A stretch of DNA of 64,000 nucleotides from Isosphaera pallida ATCC 43644 (GCF_000186345.1 NC_014962.1:1426001-1490000); one strand, 5' to 3'; positions 1 through 10,187 are shown, counted from the first letter of the stretch. Made by a program: numbers and translations. The notes: generated by a model from the sequence alone, not told the origin.

Positions 1-834
1 ATCCAAACGTGTCTGGAACGTCAGGTCGAACAGGTCTAAACCGGGGGCGACCGTGATTGTTTGGACGAGGTCGAAGGCGTGGTTAGGGCCAGGCAGGGGC
101 GAGACGATTGGCGTCCCGTCGAGGTGCTCCAGGCGGGTTGATACCACGAATAAACGTGGTTCGATTGACGAGACGGTCGGATTGTTTTGAAGGATCGGTG
201 GGTCGAACGCAGGGTTGTCGAGCGGGTCGTTGCCCAGCGCAAAGCCCGCCCGCGCGGTGACGACTAGCGGTTGGCCTGGAATGGCGCGGGGGCCGACCCT
301 TGCGTCCACTTCGACCCGCCAGGGCTGGGACGATCCACTTAGCGCCGTCGTGGGTAACGGGAGGGTGACGAGGAGATGACCCGGTTGGCCGCGGACCATC
401 AGCGGTTGGCCTTGGGAGTCAGTGGCCAGCGGATGGGGCGCGTACCCCGTGGAGTCGAAGACGCGGGTGAGCGGAGTGATGGGAGTTCCCAACACGCGGG
501 CTTGGTCCAGGCTCAGTCCCTCGTAGCTGGCGTAATCTGGCAAGGTTAGATCGACGAAGGGACGATAACCGGGACTGATGGGCGAAAGGTTCGCCACTTC
601 GACCCCGAACTCAAAGCGTTGGTTGAGCAGGGCGTAAGGGGGTAGGTCGATGAGGGCCGCCGAGGGTTGGGCCGCTGGCGCGATCCGCGGTTCCAGTGTC
701 CAGACGAGCGCCGAGGTCTCCGGACGCACCCTGGCGGAGGAGGAGGGGCGATTCCGAAGCCGATCCCGCAAGCCGCGCCGGGCGCGGATGGATGAGGCAA
801 CGCAGTTGGAGGTCGGTTCCAGAGGCGGCGACAT
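1..834 (-). CDS. Partial surface-type protein with LEPR-like N-terminal motif
   Basis: This reading frame stays open from an ATG at 834 to the window edge, so only the first 278 residues are visible and the C-terminus lies to the left. The N-terminus is basic and disordered (many Arg and Ser), followed at about residues 45-58 by the motif TLEPRIAPA, which resembles the LEPR or LEDR sequence near the start of many large exported planctomycete proteins. After it come alternating hydrophobic stretches rich in Pro, Val, Leu and Thr that read like beta-sandwich extracellular domains; no enzymatic motif is seen. I infer a secreted or surface-attached protein. The LEPR assignment is by eye and could be coincidental, but codon usage and the long open frame support a real gene. 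Confidence 0.7.
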   Translation of the reverse strand, partial: MSPPLEPTSNCVASSIRARRGLRDRLRNRPSSSARVRPETSALVWTLEPRIAPAAQPSAALIDLPPYALLNQRFEFGVEVANLSPISPGYRPFVDLTLPDYASYEGLSLDQARVLGTPITPLTRVFDSTGYAPHPLATDSQGQPLMVRGQPGHLLVTLPLPTTALSGSSQPWRVEVDARVGPRAIPGQPLVVTARAGFALGNDPLDNPAFDPPILQNNPTVSSIEPRLFVVSTRLEHLDGTPIVSPLPGPNHAFDLVQTITVAPGLDLFDLTFQTRLD

Positions 835-1210
835 GGCAGCGACACTCAAAGGCGGGAACGAAGGCTGGGAAGCGGGGCCAAGGCGGGAGGTTCACCAAAC
901 CGAGCCAGCAACAACTTCGTGTGGCGGATTCCCGACGCATCAGACGTTGGGAATGGCACGAAGACCCCCCTGGAATTGAAACCCACGGGGTTGGCCGTCC
1001 TCGTACCAAGAATACCGCCCCAAAGCGGTTCCGGGACACATGGTCAGAGCAAGGCAAAGCACGGGCCGGGAGGTCGAAACAAGGCGATGAGAAAACCAAC
1101 CCCGACGCGCCGGTTGTTGGTCCCCGCTCCGCCGTTGAACTTGAAACCATTTCGACGCATGGGGGTTGCGAGAAGTGGACTGCGGGACCGACCAAGAGGG
1201 AGCGGATCGA
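835..1210. other. Intergenic gap, no gene supported
   Basis: This 376-base gap separates two minus-strand genes. Several overlapping frames are open on both strands, as expected at this GC content, but their translations are Arg/Pro/Ser-rich and two of them run into the flanking genes. I see no convincing gene, hairpin or repeat. The promoter of the left-hand surface protein gene probably lies here. Confidence 0.5.
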
Positions 1211-4200
1211 CTAGCGAAGCGCGTCGATCAAGGACTTCTGGGCGTCGAGCTTGCGGGCTAGCGCGACTCGTTTGGTTTGGTCGGCGGTTTGCAGACCTTG
1301 GTTGATGAGAGTGAAGGCGCGATTGCGTAAGCTGGTGAATTCGTTGAGTTGACGCCTCAGCCGTTGAGGATCGTCGGAGAAGGAAGTTTTGAGTCGATTG
1401 GCGAGTTCCGCGAGGATCAGGCCGGACTCGACCTTGAGGTCGGCCAGATCGTCGGGACCCGCCAGGCTCATCGCCAATTCCAGATCGTCCAGGGCCGTTC
1501 GCAGGAACCGCTCAGGGTCGCGTTCCCGCGCAGCTTCGGCCACGCGGGTTCGCGCGCGGGCGCTCAGCGCTGTGAGGACCAGCCGACGTTCCGCGTCGTT
1601 GAGACTGCTCAGCGGGCGAGGTGGAGCGGAGGGGGACGAGTTGTCGCGTGGCCGACGGATCACCTCGAAAACGGCGTCGAAGTCTTTGAGGGCAAGCTTG
1701 TGGGAATTGAGCGCTAGATGGGCCAATCCTCGACTCAGCAACACCGGGGCTGAGTCCGGTTGGAGTTCCAGCGATAAGGTGAACTCGTCGATCGCTTGAA
1801 CGAAGTTGGTGGTCGCTTCGGAATCCGCGCTGGGGTTGCGTCGTGGCTTCCGAAGGAAACAGATACCCCTCAGTTGGCGAACTGCCGCCAGGTTACCCAA
1901 CGCGCGACGGTCGCCGAGGGTTTGGAGTCCTCCCTGCCCGATCAGTTCGATGTAGGACTGGCTAGCTTCCAGCACCTCGTCGTACCGCTCCAGTTCCATC
2001 AAGGCGACAATTTGCCAGTACTGGGCGATGGCCAGGCGGGGGTCCAGTTCGGAAGCGTGTTGCGCATCGGCCAGGGCCGACTCTGGTTCGGGGGGGCGTC
2101 CGTCGTTCAACTCGAAGGCGCGCAGCCGAAATTGCGCCCGGTTGGCCAGATCTTCGGCCCGTTCGTATTGATCGGTGTTGCGTTCGATGGCCTGGGTGAG
2201 GGCTTCGACTGCCTCATCCCAACGCGTGGTGGAAAGCGACTGCTCCCGCCGGGCCAGTTCGATCACGATTTGAGCCTTGGAGCGATGGAGCTTGGCGAGA
2301 CGGCTATCCTTGATCTGAAAATCCTCGCTGGCGAAGAGGTTAGCCGGCGTGTCGTCGCGTTGATGACGGATCCGGTTTTCCAACACCGTTTGGTGGCAGA
2401 GGATCGCCTGATCCAGTTCCCGCAGCGCTTCGATGGGTTCGTCGAGATCGACCAGGACCTTGGACAGCAGCGCGTGGGATTGGTATTGACGCTGATCAAG
2501 CTGATTCGCTTCCTGGAGGCGGGCGCGGGCGGTGTTAAGATGGGCGAGGGCTTGGTCTTGGAACGCCGCCGCGCGGGTCGGGTCGCCTTGAGCTTGGGTG
2601 ATTCGGGATTGAACACGGGCAAACTTGCCGGCATGAACATCAACGATGCCCAAGTTGACCTTGAGGGCGTAAATCATCTCGCGGAGGTTGGAGGGCAGCG
2701 TGGCCGGATCCTTGTCTGCGATGAGCGGCTCGAGCAGAAGCCGTGCTTCCTCCAGCGAGTTGCGAGCCTCGTTGATCCGGGTAGATACCAACGCCCCCAG
2801 TTTGGTCCGCGAGTCGGGGAGGCGTTCGTAGGCTTCGATGTAAAGCGCAGCGTCGGCGGCTTGAATGTAGCCCAACAGGATCCAGAGCCAGGGTTCGGGA
2901 TTGGGCCGGTTTTGGATCAAATTGACCAGCTCGCTAATCGCCGTCTCAAGGCGATTCTTGGAGTAACTGCGTGAATCCTGGCTCTGAGCGATGCAAATGA
3001 CCCGTAAAACCCGGCTCCAGAAACCGTAGGTGCCGGGGTTGGCGGACAGGGCTTCGGCAAACGAGGCTTCGGCCTGGGACCAGTCCCCTTTGAAGTAGGC
3101 ACGAAGCCCCAGTGCGAAGTGGTCGATTGGCTTTTTGAGAGGTTGGCGTGACAGCTCCTCGATCCGTTGTTCGGCCTGAGCTTGGGCCGACGAATCGCCC
3201 AGACGCTTGGCCAGCTCGGCCAACCGTTCGTGGTAAAACAGGAATGAGTCGAGCCGCTTGGCCACCTGGGGATCGTTGAGGAAGAGCCATGCAGCGCGGG
3301 CGGCTTGGAGTGGGTTATCCTCTCGCGCCAGCGCTTCGGCTCGCAGCAGCAGAGCCTCGTCGAAGGCGTCCTGAAGCTGGGTCCATTTGCCTTCGGGAAG
3401 TTCTTCCGGTCGGCTCTTGAGTTGCCAGACGGTGTAGGTGATCCCATCCACCTCTCGATCGGTGGCGGTCACGAGGGGGTTGTTCAGGTTGGCGAGGGTG
3501 GCGTTGCCAAAGGCGTCGGGGTCGGATTGGAGAGTAAGGCCGTCGAACATCGTGGCCAAGTAGACCACGCGATCGCGTTGAGCAAGGAATTGATCCACTT
3601 GGGCGATCAATTCGTTGCGACGTTTGGTCAACGCCAGTTGGCGTTCAGCCTCTTGGCGAATCGTCTGGACTCGTTCGCCAAGTTCGTCGATCTCCTGCTG
3701 TTGCTTGCGAATCCCGTCGGTAAGATCATCACCAAGCGGTGAAGCACGCACCATTTGACGGGCTTGGGCTGGGAAGTTGTCCAGGAAGCGAATCGCCTCG
3801 TTGCGGACGGCGACGTAGTCGGGTTCATCAACCTGGAACATCCGCTGAAGCTCGTCGAACTTGAGTTGAGCTTCCTTGTCCAGATCGACCAACATGCTGA
3901 ACAGCTTCTGCTGCTCGGCGATTCGTTGTTCGCGACGTTGGTTGTCCGCGCGCTGTTTGGCGGCGAGTTGTTCTTGCTCCCGACGTTGGTTTTCCAGAGC
4001 TTGATCGGCTCGAAGCTTCTGGACGTAGAACGCAGCCGAGACGCCGCCCACGATGAGACAGGTCACCAGACCCACCGAGACGGCCGCGTAGGGATTACGT
4101 CGCGCCCATTTATACGTTTGTTCAAACAACGAGGCGCGACGGGCTTTGATGGGATGGCCATCGAGGAAGTTCTGGAGGTCTTCCGCCAAGGCGCGGCAAT

Positions 4201-6073
4201 CGCTGTAGCGTTTAGCGGGGTCTTTTTCCAGACATTTGAGGCAGATGGTTTCGATGTCGCGGGGCAGGCGGGGGACCAGTTTGCTGGGGGCCACTGGTTC
4301 CTCGTGAATCACCGAGAAGACCGTGGCCATCGCCGAGGTTCCCTTGAAGGGTGGGCGGCCGGTCAGCATTTCGTAGAGGATCGCGCCGAGGGCGTACAGG
4401 TCGGTCAAGGGACCAAGTTCCTCGACCTTACCGGAGGCTTGCTCGGGTGACATGTAACTGGGGGTGCCCATGATCTGGCCGGAGACGGTGTTACCCTCAG
4501 CTTGTTCCTTCTCCAGTTCCTTGGCCAGGCCGAAGTCGGTGATTTTGAGGGTTCCATCGCCAGCCAGCATCACGTTGGCCGGTTTGAGGTCGCGGTGAAT
4601 GACATTTTTGGAGTGGGCTTCGTACATCGCCTCGGCCAAGGTCTTGACCCAACGGGCTGACTGGCGCGGGTCTTGCGGGGTGTTGGCCAGCTTTTGGGTG
4701 AAGTTGCCTCCTTCCAGCAACTCCAACGAGAAGTAGGGAACGTGATCGACCTCGCCGATTTCATAAATTTGCACAATGTTCGGGTGGCGGATCTTAGCCA
4801 CGGCTCGCGCTTCCAGCACGAACCGTTGCATGGCGTCCTCCGAGGCTGAGCCGCGGATCATCTTGAGCGCCACCATCCGGCCCAAGCCTTTCTGGCGCGC
4901 CAAGTAGACCACACCCATCCCGCCGTCACCCAGCTTGTCGAGGATTTCGTAGCCGGGAATCTTGGGGAACTTTTCTTTCTTGCCTTTGTTCGGCAGTGAT
5001 TCCTTGAGATCGTCGCGTTGAGAGACGGTCGCGTCGTTTGAACGACGGGGGGCTTCCTCGAAGCGGCCGCGAGGCAGCGGCCCTTTTTTCCCTTTGGGGG
5101 CGATTGACTTGGACTCGCCGAGACTTTGAAGCCGCTCCAGCTCGCGTGAGACCGCTTCGCCCGCCAATTCGTCGATCGTGAACACCGCGCTCGAGCCGGA
5201 GCTGGGATCGACTTCCAAAGGGCCGATCGACTCAGGCGGCCACGAACTTGAGTCGTCCGAGGCGAAGTTTGAGGGAGTGACGGTGTGGAGAGGGTCTGTC
5301 GCGGTTCCCACTTGGGAAGGAAGGTCGCTCATCGAGACGCTTTGGGAGTCGTCCGAGCCGGCCGCGCGCTCATAGGGACGCAGATGGCCGGAGACTTCCC
5401 GCGATTCGGAGTCGTCGAACAAGGAGTCGCCCGTGGAGGAGACGGAGACATCATCGGTTGCCGAACGCAGGTCGGCCAGGTTGCTCCATTCGGAGGATGA
5501 CGAACCGAGTTCCGAACCGCCTAAGCCGCCGTTGAACTTCTCGCTGGGCGTGGCCCCCGCTTGGTCCGGCTCGATGGTATTTGAGGAGCTGGTCGGTGCC
5601 ACTCGGGAATTGTCCCGGTTCACATCTAACTGGGCCAATGGGCTGGCAAACGAGCCGCCTGAGGAAATCGAAATCTCGTTCGATTCGGACTGGTCGAACA
5701 ACGAGTTGGCGACTGGGTTGGAGGAACGGTTCGAGGCGTTAGCGGGGTCGTTGTCATCGTCGCTGAGAAAGTCTAGACCACCGAAGATCGGGTGGTCGGA
5801 AGAGGACTCGGAGCCGGGATCCACCAGCGCCGGGATTGTTCCAGAGTCCTCCAACGAATAGCACGAGGGATCCAGCGGCTCCTCGTCGTCCAGGTTCAGA
5901 CGCGAGAAGGAGAGACCGGCACCTTCGGGCAACGCAGCGCGTGGATCCCGAGAAGGGACGCCCGAGCCATTAGCCGGAGAGGGACGCTTCGGATCACGAA
6001 GCTCGCCAAATTCGGCGTCGCGGGGATGAGGATCAACCCGGTCGGGAACGCGGTTATCGTTGGGACCACTCAC
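1211..6073 (-). CDS. Ser/Thr protein kinase with transmembrane segment and TPR region
   Basis: This 1620-residue protein has four parts. Residues 1 to about 370 are acidic, Ser/Asp-rich and probably disordered. A Hanks-type kinase domain spans about 376-640, with glycine loop GDGGMG, catalytic lysine in VALKM, HRDLKPAN near 494, DFG near 514 and a SPEQ segment in the activation loop, so it should be catalytically active. A single hydrophobic helix follows at about 662-684, then a Gln/Arg/Glu-rich coiled coil to about 800. The C-terminal half (about 990-1560) is helical with TPR-like repeats, including a run of ALADAQHA and ALKDFDAV type helices. Kinase with a transmembrane helix and TPRs is a common planctomycete architecture; the kinase would be cytoplasmic. 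Its substrate and signal are unknown. Confidence 0.93.
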   Translation of the reverse strand: MSGPNDNRVPDRVDPHPRDAEFGELRDPKRPSPANGSGVPSRDPRAALPEGAGLSFSRLNLDDEEPLDPSCYSLEDSGTIPALVDPGSESSSDHPIFGGLDFLSDDDNDPANASNRSSNPVANSLFDQSESNEISISSGGSFASPLAQLDVNRDNSRVAPTSSSNTIEPDQAGATPSEKFNGGLGGSELGSSSSEWSNLADLRSATDDVSVSSTGDSLFDDSESREVSGHLRPYERAAGSDDSQSVSMSDLPSQVGTATDPLHTVTPSNFASDDSSSWPPESIGPLEVDPSSGSSAVFTIDELAGEAVSRELERLQSLGESKSIAPKGKKGPLPRGRFEEAPRRSNDATVSQRDDLKESLPNKGKKEKFPKIPGYEILDKLGDGGMGVVYLARQKGLGRMVALKMIRGSASEDAMQRFVLEARAVAKIRHPNIVQIYEIGEVDHVPYFSLELLEGGNFTQKLANTPQDPRQSARWVKTLAEAMYEAHSKNVIHRDLKPANVMLAGDGTLKITDFGLAKELEKEQAEGNTVSGQIMGTPSYMSPEQASGKVEELGPLTDLYALGAILYEMLTGRPPFKGTSAMATVFSVIHEEPVAPSKLVPRLPRDIETICLKCLEKDPAKRYSDCRALAEDLQNFLDGHPIKARRASLFEQTYKWARRNPYAAVSVGLVTCLIVGGVSAAFYVQKLRADQALENQRREQEQLAAKQRADNQRREQRIAEQQKLFSMLVDLDKEAQLKFDELQRMFQVDEPDYVAVRNEAIRFLDNFPAQARQMVRASPLGDDLTDGIRKQQQEIDELGERVQTIRQEAERQLALTKRRNELIAQVDQFLAQRDRVVYLATMFDGLTLQSDPDAFGNATLANLNNPLVTATDREVDGITYTVWQLKSRPEELPEGKWTQLQDAFDEALLLRAEALAREDNPLQAARAAWLFLNDPQVAKRLDSFLFYHERLAELAKRLGDSSAQAQAEQRIEELSRQPLKKPIDHFALGLRAYFKGDWSQAEASFAEALSANPGTYGFWSRVLRVICIAQSQDSRSYSKNRLETAISELVNLIQNRPNPEPWLWILLGYIQAADAALYIEAYERLPDSRTKLGALVSTRINEARNSLEEARLLLEPLIADKDPATLPSNLREMIYALKVNLGIVDVHAGKFARVQSRITQAQGDPTRAAAFQDQALAHLNTARARLQEANQLDQRQYQSHALLSKVLVDLDEPIEALRELDQAILCHQTVLENRIRHQRDDTPANLFASEDFQIKDSRLAKLHRSKAQIVIELARREQSLSTTRWDEAVEALTQAIERNTDQYERAEDLANRAQFRLRAFELNDGRPPEPESALADAQHASELDPRLAIAQYWQIVALMELERYDEVLEASQSYIELIGQGGLQTLGDRRALGNLAAVRQLRGICFLRKPRRNPSADSEATTNFVQAIDEFTLSLELQPDSAPVLLSRGLAHLALNSHKLALKDFDAVFEVIRRPRDNSSPSAPPRPLSSLNDAERRLVLTALSARARTRVAEAARERDPERFLRTALDDLELAMSLAGPDDLADLKVESGLILAELANRLKTSFSDDPQRLRRQLNEFTSLRNRAFTLINQGLQTADQTKRVALARKLDAQKSLIDALR

Positions 6074-6534
6074 ATTCGGCCTCGTCCACTCGAAAGTGGT
6101 CTAGACGAGTTGGCCAGTGACGAACTCGCAAGCTCAGCGAATTGGGAGGCGGACCAGCCGGGATGATGAAAGCGAAGTGGAACGAAAGGAGGGATCGACG
6201 CGGACATGGATCGAGACAACGTTGGCTCGTCGAGCCGGCGAGACTTCGCTTTCGCCAACGAGACGGAGGACGCCTCGGATAGGGTTATCACAACCATACT
6301 TTAGTTTACCTTACGCCGTCCATATCGTTCGACTCGATTCCTTTCCTCTCCGGAATACAGTGTTCGCAACGGCTTGGAAATCGTCTTCCTTCCAGGGCGA
6401 GATGGGGTTTGGCCGACCCTGGTTGGGTCTGGGTCCAAACCTCGTCCTCATCGAACCGGCGTGGGTGGTGAGTCTGTTTCCAAGTTGCCCGTTGTCCTGC
6501 TTCTGTTTGCGGTCCTCTTCGGGATTTTCCTCCG
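6074..6534. other. Intergenic gap between divergent genes
   Basis: The gap lies between the divergently transcribed kinase and CbiX-like genes and must hold both promoters. A short AT-richer patch at about 6285-6312 (TTATCACAACC followed by TTTAGTTTACC) is the most promoter-like stretch, but I could not fit convincing -35 and -10 boxes. Open frames here overlap each other and look like chance frames. Confidence 0.4.
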
Positions 6535-6963
6535 ATGATGTCAAGCGCGACCTTAGTCTCGTTCCCCCCTGACACCGCGATTCTGTTGATCGCGCACGGC
6601 AGCCGTCATCAACCGGCCAACGACGACTTGATCGCTCTCGCCGATCGGTTGGCCACTCGTGAAGGTTGGACAATCACGGTCCCATGTTTTCTCGAACTGG
6701 CCGAGCCGGACATCGCCGCCGGGGGGGCGGAGTGCGTGCGTCGTGGTGCGCGACGGGTCGTGATGGTTCCCTACTTCTTGTCGATGGGGGTCCACTTGAC
6801 CCGCGATCTCACCGCCGCGCGTGACGAACTAGCCCAGCGCTTCCCCGAGGTTCAGTTTCATCTTGGTCCCCCGTTGGGACCCGATCCCGCTTTAGATGAT
6901 CTGGTCGTGCGTCGCGCTCGTGAACTCGTTGAAACGGCGTGGACTCAAACACGCGCCGACTGA
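6535..6963 (+). CDS. CbiX/SirB-like sirohydrochlorin chelatase family protein
   Basis: This 142-residue protein matches the small CbiX/SirB chelatase family, which inserts cobalt or iron into sirohydrochlorin during cobalamin or siroheme synthesis. The family motif LLIAHGSR sits at about residues 17-24 with its metal-binding histidine, and the segment VVMVPYFLSMGVHLTRDL at about 74-91 carries the second histidine. The length fits the single-domain short form (CbiXS-like). Two ATGs occur in tandem at 6535 and 6538; either may be used. No other cobalamin or siroheme gene is adjacent, so the metal and pathway are not resolved. A sirohydrochlorin-chelatase domain without full activity is the main alternative. 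Confidence 0.85.
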   Translation: MMSSATLVSFPPDTAILLIAHGSRHQPANDDLIALADRLATREGWTITVPCFLELAEPDIAAGGAECVRRGARRVVMVPYFLSMGVHLTRDLTAARDELAQRFPEVQFHLGPPLGPDPALDDLVVRRARELVETAWTQTRAD

Positions 6964-7068
6964 TCCAAGTCACGTTGTCCACGCCGTTCGACCGGCGGGT
7001 GGCCTCCCCATTCTCACCCCCTTTGTTCCGGCTCGCCATGCCATTGACCCAGCTCTCAACTGGATTTT

Positions 7069-7953
7069 ATGGTAAGGCGTGCCGGTCGGTTGATGGGATT
7101 CCAATCCGGTTGCGACACTCACCCAACTTTCCCCTTGAAACACCTCATGCGCGACGCGACGGCGATCCGTCCTTCCAATCCGCCACCCACCCCGTCCCCA
7201 TCGCGAATCATCCGGGCCTATAAGCGGGGATGGCCACGCCGGGCGGTGCTGGCCTTGATGCGTTACAAACTGAGGACGGGGATGCATCGGATTTACGGCC
7301 AGGGGTTCCCGCGTCTGCGCGACGAGATGGCCGCCCGGCCCCAACCTGGCGTTCTTATGATGGCCAACCACTCAAGCTGGTGGGATTTTTTCATGGCCGC
7401 GTTCACCTTCGAGACCTTGGGTCTCGATGGCTATGGCATGACCGAGCACTCCAACCTGCGCAAGTTTGGCTTCTTCCGACGCATTGGTGCGTATTCGGTC
7501 GATCGAACCGACCCGATCAGCGTTCGTGAGGCGATCGACTACACCAGCGAGCTGCTGGGACAGCCTCGAACCGCGGTCTTCTTCTTTCCCCAGGGGAAAA
7601 TCGTTTGCAACGACGTTCGCCCGTTGGAATTCCAGGGCGGGTTGCGGTTGATCCTCCAAAAAGTGGGACGCCTTCGGGTCGTCCCAACCGCCTTCCGCTA
7701 CGACTTCTGGCAGGATGAACGGCCCGAGGCGTTCGTTCGCCTGGGCGAGGTGGTCGAGGTAGACCGTGCCCAACGCGCCACGGTGTTGGACGACCTGCGC
7801 GATCGTCTCACCGCCGAGTTGGACATGCTCAAGGTGGACACGCTGACCCAGGACCCTTCTCGGTTCGAGCTTTTGCTTCAAGGCGGCGAATCGGTTCATG
7901 ACTGGTGGGATCGCACCCGCCGTCGTTACCTCGCCGGTTGGAATCCCGGCTAA
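7069..7953 (+). CDS. PlsC-like lysophospholipid acyltransferase family protein
   Basis: The protein carries the PlsC/GPAT acyltransferase signature: NHSSWWD (the NHxxxxD catalytic motif) at about residues 101-107 and FPQGK at about 183-187 in the place of the family's FPEGT block, with Gln instead of Glu. It probably transfers an acyl chain to a lysophospholipid or another lipid acceptor at the cytoplasmic membrane. The stretch VLMMANHSSWWDFFMAAF is hydrophobic, fitting membrane association. The first 26 residues look unconserved and an internal ATG at 7147 is an alternative start; neither has a good ribosome binding site. The Glu-to-Gln change is a notable variation but occurs in divergent members. 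The gene lies just upstream of asnB in the same direction. Confidence 0.8.
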   Translation: MVRRAGRLMGFQSGCDTHPTFPLKHLMRDATAIRPSNPPPTPSPSRIIRAYKRGWPRRAVLALMRYKLRTGMHRIYGQGFPRLRDEMAARPQPGVLMMANHSSWWDFFMAAFTFETLGLDGYGMTEHSNLRKFGFFRRIGAYSVDRTDPISVREAIDYTSELLGQPRTAVFFFPQGKIVCNDVRPLEFQGGLRLILQKVGRLRVVPTAFRYDFWQDERPEAFVRLGEVVEVDRAQRATVLDDLRDRLTAELDMLKVDTLTQDPSRFELLLQGGESVHDWWDRTRRRYLAGWNPG

Positions 7954-8056
7954 GTTTGAGGAGGGACGAGAATCGAGAAAAGACCAGACGACGGCGAGAC
8001 GAGTTTGTCCAGCCGACGCAGCGCCGCGACGCGAATGGTGTGAGCGGAACCAACCA

Positions 8057-8065
8057 AAGGAAGGA
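8057..8065 (+). promoter_or_regulatory. Shine-Dalgarno deciding the asnB start
   Basis: The purine run AAGGAAGGA lies 12 bases before the ATG at 8078. It supports that ATG over the upstream in-frame start at 7898, as does the requirement for Cys at position 2. Confidence 0.55.
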
Positions 8066-8077
8066 CTATTCCCAACG

Positions 8078-10021
8078 ATGTGTGGGATCGCTGGTTTCGT
8101 GGACCCTCCCGGACAGGTCCGCCCACGTTCGCAAGCCCAGGCGATTCTGGAACGGATGACCCGCACCCTCTTCCGCCGCGGTCCTGATGGCCAGGGATTC
8201 TGGATCGGTGGACCCGCCGCCCTGGGCCACCGTCGCCTCGCCATCATCGACCGGGCCGGCGGCACGCAACCGATGACTAACGAAACCGGCTCGCTGGTCG
8301 TCACCTACAACGGGGAACTGTACAACGAACTGGACCTCAAGCCCGGTCTGATCCAACGCGGTCACCGCTTCGCCACCGCGTGTGACACCGAAACTCTCCT
8401 CCATCTCTTTGAAGAGGAAGACATTGAGTTCGTCCGCAAGCTCAACGGCATGTACGCCCTGGCGCTTTGGGACGCCCCTACCCAACGCTTAATCCTAGCC
8501 CGTGACCCGATGGGCCAGAAACCACTTTATTGGACCCTCACGCCTTACGGTTCGTTCGTCTTCGGCTCGGAACCCAAAGCGCTTTTCGAGCATCCCGAGG
8601 TCGCCCGGGAAATCGACCCCGACGGATTAGCGCGTTATCTTGTTTATGAGTATTTGCCCGCTCCCTTCTCCATTTGGCGTGGACTCAATAAACTCCCCCG
8701 CGCCAGTGTTCTTGTTTGGCATTGGAACGCCCGACCCGACGGCCCGCCCTGCCGACCGGTCATCACCACCCTATCCGGTCCTCCCATCCAACCCGCGAGA
8801 CAGCACGAGGCGGGACGGACGCCGTGCGATCCTTCGGAATTGCGCCAGCGACTGATCACCGCGGCCGCTCGCCATTGCCGCGCCGACGTGCCCGTGGGAG
8901 TGTTCCTCTCCGGCGGGGTCGATTCGTCGAGCGTGGCCGCTTCAGTGGTCGATTCGGGCGTGTTCGGTCGTCCTGACGCGGTTCGGACCTTCTCGATCGG
9001 CTTCGACGATCCGAGCTTCGACGAACGCCTTCACGCCCGCGCCGTCGCCAAAGCGTTAGGTACCACCCACCACGAACGCATCTTCACCGCCGCTGACCTG
9101 GCGGCGCTGGTTCCTGAGGTCGTCAACTGGCTCGACGAACCGTTTGGCGACGCCTCGATTTTGCCCACCCATTTGCTTTGCCGGTTCGCCCGCGAAGAGG
9201 TGACCGTGGCGCTGGGCGGAGACGGTGCCGATGAGTTGATGGGCGGTTATCCCACCTTCGACGCCGAGCCAGTGGCGCGGCAATTTGGTCGGCTGCCACG
9301 CCCCCTACGAAGGTTGATCCAGGCCGGTGGAGCCGCCCTGCCAACCCGCCATACCAACTTCAGTTTCGACTTCAAAGTGAAACGGTTTCTCCGAGGCGCG
9401 ATCGAGCCATTGCCGATTCCGTTGCGCCATCAACGTTGGCTCGGTTCGTTCGATGGTCCCGAATTGCTTGACCTCTTGGTCAATCCCCCTGCTGTCGATG
9501 TGGAGGCCGAACTCGTGGCGCGTGGCGAGGCGCTCGTGGGATCGTCTGCCTGGAGCGAGGATCCCGAGGCTGCTCTGCTTGCGTGGTACCAGGAAAACTA
9601 TTTGGCAGAGGACATCCTCTTCAAGGTCGATCGCGCGTCGATGGCGGTTGGTCTAGAGGTCCGCGCTCCGTTTCTCGACGCCGAAGTGTTGGGTTGGGTT
9701 CAAGCGATCCCTGCCCATTTCAAGCGGGGCAAAGCGACGCTCAAACGGGCGATGGCCGGCCGGTTGCCCCGGACAATTCTGGAACGTCCCAAAAAAGGAT
9801 TTGGTTTGCCGGTCGCTCGTTGGTTAAGGGAGCCGGGACCGCTTTCCGATCTGGCCGACAATCTGCTATCGAACCAGGCGATCGCGCGCCGGGGTTGGTT
9901 TCGTCCCGACGCGGTGCAACGCCTCTTGAGCGAGCATCGCGCCGGTCGTGCCGATCACCGCAAACCACTTTGGACCCTTCTGGCGTTGCAACTTTGGGCC
10001 AATCGTTGGCTCCCCGACTGA
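8078..10021 (+). CDS. asnB: Asparagine synthase (glutamine-hydrolysing)
   Basis: This 647-residue enzyme makes asparagine from aspartate, ATP and glutamine. The start at 8078 gives the N-terminal MCGIAGF, placing the catalytic Cys at position 2 of the glutaminase (Ntn hydrolase) domain, which runs to about residue 210 and includes YNGELYN. The synthetase domain has the ATP pyrophosphatase loop SGGVDSS at about 278-284 and the downstream motifs GGDGADELMGGY and EVRAPFLD. The length is typical of AsnB. Opening the frame upstream would bury the nucleophile Cys, so 7898 is rejected as a start. No asparagine-related neighbour is present. Exopolysaccharide or peptide-modifying paralogues exist in this family, so a strictly housekeeping role is not certain. 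Confidence 0.95.
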   Translation: MCGIAGFVDPPGQVRPRSQAQAILERMTRTLFRRGPDGQGFWIGGPAALGHRRLAIIDRAGGTQPMTNETGSLVVTYNGELYNELDLKPGLIQRGHRFATACDTETLLHLFEEEDIEFVRKLNGMYALALWDAPTQRLILARDPMGQKPLYWTLTPYGSFVFGSEPKALFEHPEVAREIDPDGLARYLVYEYLPAPFSIWRGLNKLPRASVLVWHWNARPDGPPCRPVITTLSGPPIQPARQHEAGRTPCDPSELRQRLITAAARHCRADVPVGVFLSGGVDSSSVAASVVDSGVFGRPDAVRTFSIGFDDPSFDERLHARAVAKALGTTHHERIFTAADLAALVPEVVNWLDEPFGDASILPTHLLCRFAREEVTVALGGDGADELMGGYPTFDAEPVARQFGRLPRPLRRLIQAGGAALPTRHTNFSFDFKVKRFLRGAIEPLPIPLRHQRWLGSFDGPELLDLLVNPPAVDVEAELVARGEALVGSSAWSEDPEAALLAWYQENYLAEDILFKVDRASMAVGLEVRAPFLDAEVLGWVQAIPAHFKRGKATLKRAMAGRLPRTILERPKKGFGLPVARWLREPGPLSDLADNLLSNQAIARRGWFRPDAVQRLLSEHRAGRADHRKPLWTLLALQLWANRWLPD

Positions 10022-10187
10022 ACCCGTCCGCTGTTGAGGTCGCATTGGCGCGACGGGGGGCACCCCCTAGAATCAGGCGCAACCACGACGATCCCCAAGC
10101 CAAGGTGGAATGGAATGCGACGGGTCAATCGCTCCGTTTGCGACGTTCAACGTCGATCCCGCCGCTTGTCGTTTGCTTCAATCACGA

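Noticed and set aside
611-1195. 194-codon minus-strand frame in the gap at 835-1210
   Set aside because: It overlaps the surface protein gene in another frame and the translation is Pro/Arg/Ser-rich with no conserved pattern.
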